This document shows, one piece after another, positions 1-10,371 of a stretch of 41,514 nucleotides of DNA. Source of the DNA: Phellopilus nigrolimitatus (lineage: Eukaryota > Basidiomycota > Agaricomycetes > Hymenochaetales > Hymenochaetaceae). Each line of letters starts with the position of its first letter. Positions within the stretch are counted from its first letter, which is position 1. The translations under genes and the position numbers were made by a program. The notes below the pieces were generated by a model, which had not been told where the DNA came from, searched no databases, and saw only the letters and a list, made by a program, of their open reading frames with translations. The stretch lies in contig JAJOHG010000228.1 of assembly GCA_021029095.1 (NCBI GenBank), positions 1 to 41,514 on the forward strand, written 5' to 3'.

Positions 1-245
1 CCTTTGTTTCGTAACAGATATGTGATTGACGTATGCAAATCGACTCTAGGGGTGTTGCTACCATTTTCATCCGTCCACTCGTCTCTCGCGTTGGCTCCTT
101 CCTCGGTTTCTCGAGACGACCTCGCATCCCCGAGCCATCTAAGCCGCCACGACCGAAAGAGGGCGAGCTCACACGTCGATTGCGTGAATGGTCGAAGAGC
201 CTTACTTCAAACGGACTGGAAACTAATATAACGGTCGTAAATTGA
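1..245 (+). CDS. Possible 3' terminal exon of a gene cut by the left edge
   Basis: A reading frame ends at about 245. It may start after a splice acceptor (CTCTAG, ends at 49) of a short intron whose donor would be GTAACA at 11. The translated end is basic and Pro/Arg-rich, with a short hydrophobic start (GVATIFIRPL) and a charged tail (ELTRRLREWSKSL). I recognise no domain. A second frame is open over the same stretch, so coding status is weak. If real, this is only the C-terminal end of a gene lying mostly to the left. Confidence 0.25.
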
Positions 246-249
246 CTTG

Positions 250-2000
250 CATTCCTTGACTTTCATTTCTTGATCAGACGTGGACTCTCAAATTCCCCGA
301 TGCATTTGTATACCACGCACGCATTAATTTATTTCATCTTATCGTACTTGACAAACCTAGCTGCTTTCAAACTTTGCTCTGAACGTAGCTTGTCTATGCG
401 ATACGCTTTCGCTCTAATTAAAATATCGGAATCGTCGAAAACCTCGCGTAATGTACAAGCAAATTAAATTGATGGCAGTCAATTCAGAGAAGGAGAATCT
501 AGTCGTGTCTTTGGATTCGGACAGAAAGGTCTTCCTGCGTTCCGGTTTGTTTTTCGCACAAACGTACCCGACGTACATGACACTTCCACTTGAGTCTTCG
601 AGCGGGTCGTTCAACCACAGTGAGCAGAGCCGTATCGTTGACGAATTGCGCGAGTTAGGGAGAGAAGGAGCTGAAATTAATGGTTACGCTTCAATTTGGT
701 GCTCCTACGAGCCAGCACCTGAAGCTGATAACGACATGGCGATGTGCCTAGAAGCATTATTGATGCAACGTTCCTGAGATGCGCAGATACTAAGTTAATA
801 ATTCCACCTATCACGGGGCCAAAATCTGTCGGAACGAGCCATCCAGCGCGAAAATCTAGTTCATTATCCTGAAGCACTGTCGCAGAGGATTGAATGGCAT
901 CCAATTGAGAAAAGAATGACGCAAGTGAAAATGGGTCTACGACGAGGATGTAAATAGCAAATAAGACAATAAGACTTTGTAGTGTCGGAGCGCATTTCCT
1001 TCTCTGACCACGCATGGGATGGATAGCGAACGGAGTTTAAGAAAGGATGCATATCGCCCAGAAAGGAGGACTTTTGGAAACAACACGATATTTCAGTGTT
1101 AAATCTAGTATCCAATCAATCATGATGAGTTTAAATTTACTGTGCAAATTTGATCTGGATTTTAAAGAGGAAAAGGTGAAATTAAAAATATTACACAATG
1201 ACCACTCACATATTCTACGATTCACAGTAGCCTGACTATCAATTCTCGAGCACTATACCTGAAGTTTTTGAAGTTCAAAAAACAAAATTCATACTACGGC
1301 TTTAGCCGAATTGAGCGCTTACGTGCCCTTATTTGGAGCGAATTACTCTCTTTCTTTCCCTCCCTCCGCAAAAAAACCCGAACTCTTGAGCCTGATAAAT
1401 AAACGTTGAATTATACTTACAAAGAAATATAAGGTCTGGCAAGAAAAAATTGGGTCTACAGATTTCTAACAATACATCACGTGACCACGTACATGTACAT
1501 GTACTTGTGGCTGCCCCCTCTCCCGGCGGCCGGGCCACGGTGAGAGCTTGTCATGATGGCTTGTTTTCGCAGCCTTATTGGAGCATAAAACAGCTCAGAT
1601 TAAGCCTTAGTCATACACGCTTCGCTATCCCCCTAATATGTGGGCACCCCACATATCCAATCATGGTTTTATGTCTTACGAACTTGAAAAACGGGCGCTA
1701 AGCGGCGGTAAGGAGTCCAAGCACTTATAAAATGTAACTTCTTACGAGGTTTAATTAACCCGTAACATCTTAAGTGAATTTACGTTTTGCTGATGTATTC
1801 AGTCACGTGACGTTTTTTTCTAACTTTCGGCGTGCCAAAGTGTATTTCCTTCCTCCGTTATTCTGTCAATTTATTGATCTCCTCCTTTGGTTGTATGCCT
1901 TTTCTTAATCCACCAGTGTCCTGATGGTACGCTCATAGTCAGAATCATCTTTAAAAAATACGCTAACTTAATGTCATACTTTGAAGTTTTCGGGATAATA
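250..2000. other. Gene-poor stretch with small unassigned ORFs
   Basis: No recognisable gene. A 108-residue ORF at 451-777 (+) and a hydrophobic 112-residue ORF at 677-1015 (-) overlap on opposite strands. The minus one has a membrane-like start (LQSLIVLFAIYILVV) and a second hydrophobic patch (FGPVIGGIINLVS), so it could be a remnant of a multi-pass fungal membrane protein, but nothing fixes the family. CACGTG cores occur at about 1478 and 1803, the latter inside the 10-bp palindrome GTCACGTGAC (1802-1811). The stretch around 1487-1508 is a short GTACAT tandem. Confidence 0.4.
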
Positions 2001-2019
2001 TTTCCGTATGTTCTCGCTT

Positions 2020-2290
2020 TCTATATCTCTGGTTTCTCGACCTTGCGCCCGTTGGATTGATATGCATTCTCGAGTTTGCCGAGCTGGCGACTGAGGGCGA
2101 TAAGTAACTCGTCCGTCAAGCCGGTCTTGCGATAGACCGTTATACCGAACCTAAAGTCGATTATGGTGAGATTTCGAAGGCTCTACTATGCTTACCTATT
2201 CTCTGCGTCTTGATGATATCTTCGATTTGCTCATCTGAGACGGACTTACTGAAGTCAACACCCTCGATCCTGCAAAATGAAAATTCGAAT
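2020..2290 (-). pseudogene. TfdA/TauD-like 2-oxoglutarate dioxygenase, N-terminal fragment (copy A)
   Basis: Two exon-like pieces on the minus strand match the N-terminus of fungal TfdA/TauD-type Fe(II)/2-oxoglutarate dioxygenases. The upstream piece (about 2200-2275) reads EGVDFSKSVSDEQIEDIIK. It is followed by an intron-like gap (GTAAGC..TTTAG) and then FGITVYRKTGLTDELLIALS with RQLGKLEN (about 2030-2158), matching the family's 'VFRKTGL-D...AFSR-LGELE' region. Both pieces are open, but what follows has stops and none of the catalytic HxD..H region is present. No start exon was found. It is therefore a truncated gene remnant. A diverged second copy lies at 5785-6040 in the same orientation, beyond the P450. 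Confidence 0.65.
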
Positions 2291-3330
2291 GATCAGCTTT
2301 CCAAATTCTCGACCTATTCGACGCGTCTCACTCGGCTGCAAACGACGGGTGGAGAGGCTTGCATGTCAATGATTGGTTCAAGTGCACGTGCCGTCGTCGG
2401 TATCGCGAGGTCTGCCTGTCTGTAGACGTTTCAGTCCGTGTCACGGTTATGGTGCGAGGGACAGTCCGCTTTCAGCGACTTCGGGTTTGCGATGACTCCG
2501 AAGGGTTGTATCGTTCAGTTGGAAGTTGAAATTGCAATAAGCTTCGGACTGCGTAGTCCTGGCCTCAGCGCCGCAGCATGTTCGACTTCGACGTATTCTC
2601 ACAAATCAAGATCTACGAGCTTCCGTAAAACAGTTGAACAGCTGTCCTGCTGTAACTGTCTTTCAAAAGCTTGGTAGCGTATGGAGGTTCCGGGTTCTGC
2701 ACTACCGGTGTTAAGACAGATATCCCATGCTGCAGAAGTAGAATAACCTGGCAATCACAACTTCTCGAACTCTGATACTGGAAGCGGCTTGGGATTTCCT
2801 TCTAAAAAAAGGTACGTTCAAACTTTACTTGCCATTGCGAGCGCATCGCATTGAAACGTCATCCTCCAGATTGCATATTGATTGCCCTGAGTTCGCCCGT
2901 CCTGACCATACCGAACGAAACAGAACAAAAGCTGGCGCAAAATTCGTGTCTATCAGCCGCTTTGCAGGTGGTTTGTCGGTACAAATCAACATCTAGAAGT
3001 GTCTTGGTCTACATCTGTCAGCTGTTGCCTGGAAAAGCGATGTTGAAGGACTGAACAAAATGTCACTAGTGTTTCTCATTCTTCAATTCAATCCTCTGGG
3101 TTGTTTTCGATAGATCCCTCACGTGTCTACACCACTTTCTGGTTCTTTCTTTTGGGCTCCTCACTATATGTTTCCTACGTTTGGCAATTCTGTACTCGGG
3201 GCCGCGTGTGCTTCTAAAACTAACGAAAGTTCTAGTACGTCCTGATATTTTTAAGTGGCATCAAGAGATGGGCTGACTGGTGCTCGATCGCTCGCTCTTT
3301 CATCCAAACCCCATTTGTAAACTCCTGTCT
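2290..3330. other. Intergenic stretch upstream of the P450
   Basis: No gene recognised on either strand. The left half could hold decayed 5' sequence of the adjacent dioxygenase fragment, but I see no alignable motif. The 3' end is the P450 promoter region. Confidence 0.4.
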
Positions 3331-3332
3331 TT

Positions 3333-3338
3333 TATAAG
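3333..3338 (+). promoter_or_regulatory. TATA-like box of the P450 gene
   Basis: TATAAG within TTTTATAAGACG lies about 56 bp upstream of the chosen P450 start codon at 3394, a plausible distance for a fungal core promoter. It supports ATG 3394 over the non-ATG upstream extension of the same frame. Confidence 0.4.
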
Positions 3339-3393
3339 ACGCGGGACTGTAAGAGCAGGTTTCGATAACTCAGAAGAGCTTCCACGAGACAGC

Positions 3394-5703
3394 ATGTCCA
3401 TACCTGCAGTTAGGCTGGCGATCTCCTCCCATATTAGCTTCTCCCTGCTAGCATTGACGATATGTGTCCTGACTTTGTCTTGGATCCTGAGCAAAAAGTC
3501 TCAAACTTCTCGTCGTACTAACTTCTTCCCTGGGCCGCCAGCTGACCCCGTACTAGGCCACCTGCGTATTATGCCTGCAGACTTCCAATGGCTGACGTTT
3601 GCAGACTGGGGAAAGACATTTGGTGCATATCTTTATATTCGACATATTTTTAACTCCTCACATCATTACCAGGGGATGTTATTTACACGAACATTGTCGG
3701 TCGTCCTATCATCATTCTCAACACCGTCGAGGCGGCTAGGGATCTCATGGATAAGAGAAGTGCCAATTACTCCGACAGACCGGTCTCGATCCTCCACGGA
3801 GATATGTGTGTCTACTCTAAAGCCTCTCATGAGCAATTTCGTTAAAACTTACGTTGCAGGATTAACTGGAGATACCAGATGTCATTTCTCCTTTATGGCG
3901 ATCGATTCAGAACTCAACGTCGGTTCATGCAGCAGTATCTTAACTCACATGCAGTGGTCTCTCTTCGCCCTCTCCAAGCAGAACAAATCAATATTTTGCT
4001 CAAGAACCTTTTAAACTGCCCAGAGGAGTTTCGGAATCATATAAACCAGTTAGTCGCAGAAATGCTATTATTTGTGGCTGTCATCTCACGCCTTTCGAGA
4101 ATGAGTGCAGCTGGCCTGATGAAGTTGACATACGGTCACAATATCGTATCTGGTAATGACAAGTTCGTCAGTCTTGCAATAGATACTACGACCCGAGGGA
4201 TAGCCGCTGGTATCCCAGGCATGACTCCTGTGGATTTTTTCCCCATCCGTGAGCACGTCGAGCTTCTGTTTTGTACAAAAACGAATCTTTTTTGTAGTGC
4301 GTTATATACCGACCTGGTTTCCTGGAGCCGGCTTCAAAAGAGAAGCATTGATTACGCGAAAGCTGTCAGATATGATGACGGAAATCCCATTCAACAAAGT
4401 GAAGGAAGAAAGAGTAAGAGCGAGCGTATAACGCACGGCGTATTTTTAACTTATTTGCTAGGCCTCCGGAACAGCCGAAACGTCTTTAGTCAACAATTTG
4501 CTTGAAGATTACGAAAATTCGAAAGTTATCGACGAAGACTACGAGGTCAATATAAAACATGTTGGGGCAGTCATGTATGCTGGTATAGTCGCTCCTTTGT
4601 ACATCTCGAAGGAACGATTTCATGTTTTCGTCGCTTTTAGCTGGCGTTGATACGGTCGGATTTTTTCTTCTTCTGATAAGAATGACTTGCTAACATTCGA
4701 TAGAATAAACGTACCTTACGCTTTTCTTTTTCGAACCAAAAAGACTGAAGTCACCCTCATGTCGTTTATTCTCATGATGGCTCGCAATCCAAACGTTGTC
4801 AAGCGGGCGCAATTGGATATTGACAGAGTGGTTGGAGACGGACGTTTACCTACGATGGAGGACCGGACCAACCTGCCGTACATTGATTGTATTTTGAAGG
4901 AGGTCTTTAGGTGCGTCTCCGCAATTTGAGATATTGCAAATTAAAGATGAACGTTTAGCCAACAGGATCAATCCTCCAGTTCCTCTTTGTAAGTCATAAC
5001 TCGAAGTACATTTCTAATTGTCATTGACCCTTTTGGATAGCCCTACCACATCAATCAGTGAAAGAAGATGTCTACCGGGACAAGGTCATCCCGGCTGGCT
5101 CGATGATTATCCCAAATGTATGGTGAGTTAGTCTCATACTCAACTCCGAAGACATTAAATTTAGTGGCCTGTAACTTGCTAGGCAAATGATGAAAGATGA
5201 ACGCTACTTCCCGAGTCCTGAGATGTTTTCGCCCGAAAGACATCTAAATAAAGTTCAAGCTCAAATTCGCGATGGAGGTGCTGATTTTAGTTCGCGCTCG
5301 TTGAACGGATTGGAAGCAGATGACCCGAGCTCTTTGGCATTTGGGTTTGGACGCAGGCAAGTTCCTCGTTGTCCCCATGCCCCCGCTTTTCTCTACTTGC
5401 ATAACATGCTATGATCCTCTCAGAATTTGCCCCGGAAGGTTCTTTGTGGACGCTAGCATCTGGCTGGCGATAGCCAACATCCTTGCGGTGTTTGATATCC
5501 TGCCTCCTATTGATCCTGCCACCGGGAAAGAGACTATGCCACTTGCCGAGTACTCATTCGGGTTCACTAGGTGAGCTGTCGCTTTTCGGAAGGGGCAAAA
5601 AATGCAAATGCTTACAGTCGGTGTTTCTAGTAAACCGAAACCCTTCAAGTGTAGGATCATCCCTCGCAGCGCAAAGCATATAACATTAATTGATCAAGAC
5701 TGA
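3394..5703 (+). CDS. Cytochrome P450 monooxygenase, OrdA/CYP64-like
   Basis: Membrane-anchored haem-thiolate monooxygenase; substrate unknown. Thirteen exons give 538 aa: 3394-3622, 3673-3805, 3860-4048, 4100-4248, 4298-4413, 4462-4582, 4641-4654, 4744-4910, 4966-4988, 5041-5122, 5183-5356, 5424-5570, 5631-5703. Visible parts, in order: N-terminal membrane anchor (about residues 8-30), Pro-rich hinge FPGPPADPVLGH, I-helix AGVDTT (313-318), ExxR as KEVFR (E370, R373), PERH region, and the haem loop FGFGRRICPG with ligand Cys468. All catalytic motifs are present, so it appears functional despite a fragmented six-frame view. Exon 7 is only 14 nt, and intron 11 has a GC donor inside the haem-loop codon. 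The gene is flanked by two decayed dioxygenase copies, suggesting an old metabolic gene pair. The subfamily is inferred from overall resemblance to basidiomycete O-methylsterigmatocystin oxidoreductase-like P450s. Confidence 0.9.
5357..5423 (+). other. GC-AG intron in the P450 haem-binding loop
   Basis: The exon before this intron ends ...GGACGCAG and the intron starts GCAAGT, a GC donor with an otherwise strong consensus; the acceptor is CTCAG. Splicing here restores FGFGRRICPG exactly. No GT donor nearby keeps the frame. Confidence 0.8.
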
Positions 5704-6303
5704 ATACTTGAGCCTGCACGGAAGTACTGTATGTGTACTGGGCTCGGAGAACTTAAAACGCAACATCTGTTTTCTTCGCTTTAGATATTATGATTTCTCG
5801 ACCTTATACATGTTAAATCGGCATACATTTCGAGTTTGCTAGGCTGGCTATTGAGACCAGTGCGACCTCACTCTTATCTATCAGACAGGTGATGCCATAA
5901 ACTAGAATGTTGAATCATAGTGAGATTTCTGCAGCTGTCCGTATAATGATTGCCTATTCTCCGAGTCTGCGTTGATGATATCTTTATTTTCTACTCGGAG
6001 ATGGATTTGTTTAAGCCGATACCCTCGATCCTCCAAAGAAATTTTCATATGACTCTGCGCTTGTGATACTTCCGAGGTTTTTTTGTCCAAGACTCGCAAT
6101 AAGTTCTGGACTGTGCCATCGTTGTGGCAGATTCCAATCTCAAGTGGAAGAACTTACGTTACTGTGACATACGCTGACAATTGTATGTGACCTGCGCGTC
6201 GCAGTCGCGTCTCTGCGCTCGGACTCCGCGTCCAAGTCGAGCATCCTTCGTGTTCTCCGTGCACATCCCTCCTCGATTGAACCAAACATAAGTCTACAGC
6301 TAC
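5704..6303. other. Spacer between P450 and RPA14 holding the second dioxygenase remnant
   Basis: Apart from the decayed dioxygenase fragment at 5785-6040, no gene is visible. The last 250 bp before 6304 are the presumed 5' region of the RPA14 gene. Confidence 0.5.
5785..6040 (-). pseudogene. TfdA/TauD-like dioxygenase remnant (copy B)
   Basis: This stretch aligns by eye with copy A (2020-2290) in the same order and orientation. Shared landmarks on the + strand are TTTCTCGACCTT, CGAGTTTGC, GAGATTTC, GATGATATCTT and ACCCTCGATCCTCC/GC. The translated start EGIGLNKSISE parallels EGVDFSKSVSDE of copy A but then hits an in-frame stop, and the second exon-like part has lost its frame. It is more decayed than copy A. 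Confidence 0.55.
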
Positions 6304-6959
6304 ATGGATCACATCACCCCACGAGTCAACTCTGCGCTCCTCGGCAAGTTCATCGGGCGAAGCGTCCGCCTTGTCTGCAAGGTTGAGCGGGTGCGTAGTC
6401 TTCTTTCCTGGATGGCATGTTCGAATCTCAATTTCACGTATATGATTCGCTTTCGACTTCCTTTCTTTGGTGTACAGGTGAAGGGCATGTCCGCAATTGT
6501 TCGCTCGACAGACATGGGTCAAGTCGAGGTAAAGATGACCACGGTGCGCACCTCCTTATTCTTTTTTTACCGGATATACTGACGCAACACGCAACCATGC
6601 TGTCGCTTTGATGTCGTTGGCTCTCAAATCAACCACAACATTTGCTTGTGGCAACCATGAACAGGAGGGTCAAATCGAGGATACATTTGTCGAGGTGATT
6701 GGGATGGTTGAGGATTCGAATGTCTTGAAGCTTCAGGCATGCATCAACCTCGGCGGGGAGCTTGGTGAGTGTTTTTTCTATCCAAGCGTTCGGCTGGATA
6801 CGAGACAAATGGCTGACTATTTTCATTTTGTAACATTCTCGTACATCGGACATCGCTTCGAATCTCTACATCAATAACGTTGTGCACACCGCAGACATGG
6901 AACTAGTAAACGACTGCATCGAGCTCTGCCACGATGAACGCTTCAAAAACATTTTTTAG
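6304..6959 (+). CDS. RFA3: Replication protein A 14 kDa subunit (RPA14/RFA3)
   Basis: Smallest subunit of the heterotrimeric nuclear single-strand DNA binding complex RPA, used in replication, repair and recombination. Four exons (6304-6390, 6478-6543, 6665-6764, 6895-6959) give 105 aa, close to the usual 110-120. The product starts MDHITPRVNSALLGKFIGR, continues with the OB-fold strands VRLVCKVER and FVEVIGMVEDSNVLKLQACI, and ends with the trimerisation helix DMELVNDCIELCHDERF. The middle is slightly short compared with yeast and human. It converges with ABCE1 across a spacer of about 500 bp. The signature C-terminal half leaves little doubt about the family. Confidence 0.88.
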
Positions 6960-7456
6960 GCAGCTTCGACTCCCAAAAATTTGCTTTCCCTTTTTTCTGT
7001 TCCAATTCGTCTAGATCTGTAAAATATTTGTAAACTGGCTGTTTCATCTACTCGTGGTGTACACATAATCCATCAGCTTGCAACCAATGCTTTCAACCTA
7101 TTTCGTGCCCCTTCAAAGCTCTCATAGTGCTTGCAGCAGTCCTCGGTCTCATCACGAAGCAGTAAACAGGAAAAGCTGAGTTAAATATGACGACCTAAGC
7201 AAGACACGCACAGCACGTTACACTTCTAGATTCTGCATTATACATGTTTCAAATAATGTTTTAGTACCGTATCACTCCGGAGTGCTACAACGTACAATGC
7301 ATTGTACAGTCTTGTACATGGTACATGGCAATTGTCATGCTATCGCATCGCATCCACATAGTCAAATTATCCCCGTCAAAGTGGTGAGCGGCGGGCCTCA
7401 GTTCTGTTCTGGAGCGATACCGCGGAGGGCTCGCAAAGGCTTCCCAGGGAGCGTAT
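6960..7456. other. Convergent 3' spacer between RPA14 and ABCE1, with two palindromes
   Basis: No ORF of interest. Two perfect palindromes sit 7 bp apart: CACTCCGGAGTG (7273-7284) and GTACAATGCATTGTAC (7292-7307), followed by GTACATGGTACATGG. The stretch presumably carries both 3' UTRs. Confidence 0.5.
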
Positions 7457-9633
7457 CTATTCCTCAAGGAAAAAGTAGTTGCCCGCAGCTGCAAGTTCAA
7501 GCGCATGTCGTCAACTCTGTACGACTTAACAGAGAAATGCTATGAACTCACCCTTCTGCTCTCTGTCCTTGATACTGTTGAGCTTGTTGACGCGCGGACG
7601 GAAGTTCGTCGGATCACGCCGGAACGTGATCTCGAGCGACGCGAGAAACTTGTTCATGCCGGTGAGGAGCGACTGAGGGGGCGTTGCGGTCGCGGCCACG
7701 GCTGGCTGACCTTCGAACACGATGACGCGGTCCGCGAGGTACGTCGCCATGATGAAGTCGTGCTCAATCACGAACGCGGTCTTCTTCGCATGCAGGATGA
7801 ACCGCTTAATAACTTTACTCGCAATGATACGTTGCTCAGAGTCGAGAAAACTGAGGTCGGGTGAGTAAAGAGCACGTAAAGGAAGAGAACAACACTTACG
7901 AGCTGGGCTCGTCGATAAGGTACACGGAGACGTTAGGCTTGCCGAGGGCAAGGACAATGGCGACACGCTGGAGTTCTCCTCCGGATAGCGTCTTGACGTC
8001 TTGGTCTATAATGTTATCGAGGTTCATCGGCTTGAGGACATCAGTTTGGAACTGCGGGTGCATAAAGGAGTTTTTGATCTGCTTGATAAGTAACATGCGG
8101 ACAGAGCCAGGGAACTTGGGCGAAATCGTCTGCGGCTTGAGCGAGACGGCCAGTGATTGACGATCCGTCTCATTGTCGGGCGTATCTCCAGCAAGAAGCT
8201 TCACAAACGTCGTCTTCCCCGTGCCATTCTCGCCAAGCATGACAATAATTTCCGAATCAGTGAACGAGCCTTCCTCGACCGTGAGCTTGAAGCCGCCATT
8301 TGTCTTTGTCATCGCCGGGTACGAATAATGCCGTGTTTTGTCGAGCACAAGCTCCTCCGCCGTCTCCACCATCTTAAACGATAACGACTCCTGGCGAAAG
8401 CGCAGGTTTTCCGTCGGGATGAAGCCATCGAGGAAAATGTTGATACCTTCTCGTACGGAATAAGGCATTGTTACGACACCATACATCGAGGGCTTCCCGT
8501 AAAGACAACATATGAAGTCAGAGAGGTAGTCGAGAACAGACAAGTCATGTTCGACGGCGATGACATAACAATCCGGGCGTAGCAGCGAGCGAATGACTTC
8601 AGCGGCCTTTAACCGCTGCCGGACGTCAAGGTAACTCGACGGCTCGTCAAACATGTACCTAGTCAAGTCAGTCATGCCACTGCATACATCGTGTCTCCTA
8701 CACTCACACATCTGCTTTCTGAATACATGACATCGCAATTGCAAAACGCTGGAGCTCTCCTCCCGAAAGTTGGGTGACTTCGCGATCGAGGACTTCGTTC
8801 AATTCCAGTTCATCGCACATGTGCTGCTTGTTGTTGAGCTCGAGTTTCGAATCCAGCATCTGAGATACGGTCATGGTTCCCTTGATGGCACGCGGGATGT
8901 GATCGACATATTGCGGTTTGATGAGAGCCTTAAGATTATCCTCGAGCACTTTTGTGAAGTAATTTTGCAGCTCAGACCCACGGAAGTACTTGAGGATCTC
9001 TTGCCAATCTGGAGGATCCTGGCGACGATCTGTATTATAAAAATGAACAGTAAGATGCGTGGAGACTTACGTCGTATCTCCCCAGATTGGGCTTTAATTT
9101 CCCTGCCAAAATCTTCAACGCCGTACTTTTCCCGATACCGTTCGTCCCGACGAGTCCTAACACCTGCCCTGGCCGTGGCGTAGGTAGACGATGTAGTTTA
9201 AAAGCGTTAGCGGTATATCGATGAGTGACTTGCGACTCCAAGTCTGTCGGCAAATTGATGATAGCAATAGCCTCAAAGGGACACCTGCACACCGATGGGT
9301 AAGACGATTGAAGGAGAGGTCGTCCGTACTCACTTTTTGACACAAATACCACAGCCAATACACAGAAATTCAGAAATGAATGAGATCTTGTCAGTCGGCT
9401 TGACCTCAATGCATAATTTGCCTGCATGGCCGTCAGTCCAACGCTTTCAATAAGATTTCGAAGATGCCGAACCCATTTTTACGACCGGGCATGACTGCAG
9501 AGTATCTTTATTCAGTACCAAACAATGTCCACGACATCTGAAGAAAACGTACTTTTTTGCACTCTTGTGCACATCGTTTTGGCTTGCATCTATTGGCATC
9601 GACGATGGCGATTCGAGTGATTTTGTCGGCCAT
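7457..9633 (-). CDS. RLI1: ABCE1/RLI1 ribosome-recycling ATPase
   Basis: Essential iron-sulfur ABC protein that splits 80S ribosomes after termination and acts in initiation and 40S maturation. Eight exons (minus: 9553-9633, 9473-9494, 9334-9421, 9071-9284, 8708-9018, 7900-8658, 7552-7850, 7457-7488) give 601 aa (yeast 608). The first 4Fe-4S site has Cys16, 21, 25, 29; the second, [11 protein letters not shown], has Cys55, 58, 61, 65, at the same positions as yeast. NBD1 has Walker [10 protein letters not shown] and signature LSGGELQR, with Walker [14 protein letters not shown]2 has [17 protein letters not shown] and LIDEPSSFLD. The protein ends GNYFFLEE, the typical tail. Exon 2 is a 22-nt micro-exon carrying a cluster-ligand Cys. 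It is divergent from the GH1 gene. Confidence 0.97.
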
Positions 9634-10080
9634 GGTCGACGATGTCGTAGTAAAAATACAAGTTTCGAAAGTCTCTAGATCACTGAATGCGCCTCTCCCG
9701 ATTCGTCAGACAGCGTGACGCAGACAATGTGACTGAGCGTGACTCGACCAAAGGTGTTCGCTCCCGAAGCCGCGTGCCATCAAGCAAGCTACATGTAGTA
9801 TGTATCCCTTTTCTTTCTTTTAGCGGGCCGCTGCTGCTACCTTGAACTGAATGGGCTTCATTCAACAGTCATATGACAAGCGAGACGTTGTCATTCTGAA
9901 GTGTTCTTCCGAGCTATAGCCAAGTCTTCATTAGAAGTACAGTGTTCTTCTAATTTTCCTTAGAAAATAATACGATCTCTTCAGATGTGATTCCACTGCG
10001 AGGGGTCTCGCACATCGTACAGTCTGCGAATGCGCTATAATTAACTTACTCCTTGGGCATCTACGTCGAGTATGCTTGAG

Positions 10081-10130
10081 CGGACTTGTGTCCGCGTTTC
10101 ACGCATTTGCTGACACCGGACCAAAGTCCG
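10081..10130. promoter_or_regulatory. Paired CGGAC-N4-GTCCG motifs (candidate Zn2Cys6 factor sites)
   Basis: CGGACTTGTGTCCG (10081-10094) and CGGACCAAAGTCCG (10117-10130) are both inverted repeats of the form CGGAC-N4-GTCCG, i.e. CGG-N8-CCG. The second extends to ACCGGAC..GTCCGGT. Fungal binuclear zinc-cluster activators typically bind inverted CGG/CCG triplets. They lie about 240-290 bp upstream of the GH1 start and about 450-500 bp from the ABCE1 start. Regulation of GH1 is inference. Confidence 0.5.
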
Positions 10131-10309
10131 GTTCACACTGGAAGCTCTGTCTAATTCTCTTGCCGCTGTCAAGATGAGCTATTCTACATCTTTGTGATCC
10201 TCCTAAAGATTTTGACATGTTTCACAACATGCATAATGTCTTGCGAGACGGCCCGGTTCGTCGCATCACCGTCATGGGTCATAGGTCTTCTAAATTCGAA
10301 AAATTCCGA

Positions 10310-10316
10310 TATAAAA
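10310..10316 (+). promoter_or_regulatory. TATA box of the GH1 gene
   Basis: TATAAAA lies 55 bp upstream of the GH1 start codon at 10372, an ordinary position for a fungal TATA element. Confidence 0.6.
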
Positions 10317-10371
10317 CGAGCTGATTCTCGCGGAGTTCTCGCGTCTCTGAAGCCTCAGACCCTACCAGACC

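Larger units (their letters stand above)
9634..10371. promoter_or_regulatory. Divergent promoter region between ABCE1 and the GH1 gene
   Basis: No gene is seen. It holds the ABCE1 5' region and the GH1 promoter. Notable sites are two CGG-N8-CCG inverted motifs (10081-10130) and a TATA box (10310), listed separately. Confidence 0.5.

Noticed and set aside
3394..5703. P450 as a broken pseudogene
   Set aside because: Six-frame ORFs look scattered, but splicing 13 exons (one GC-AG intron) gives one continuous 538-aa frame with every P450 motif.
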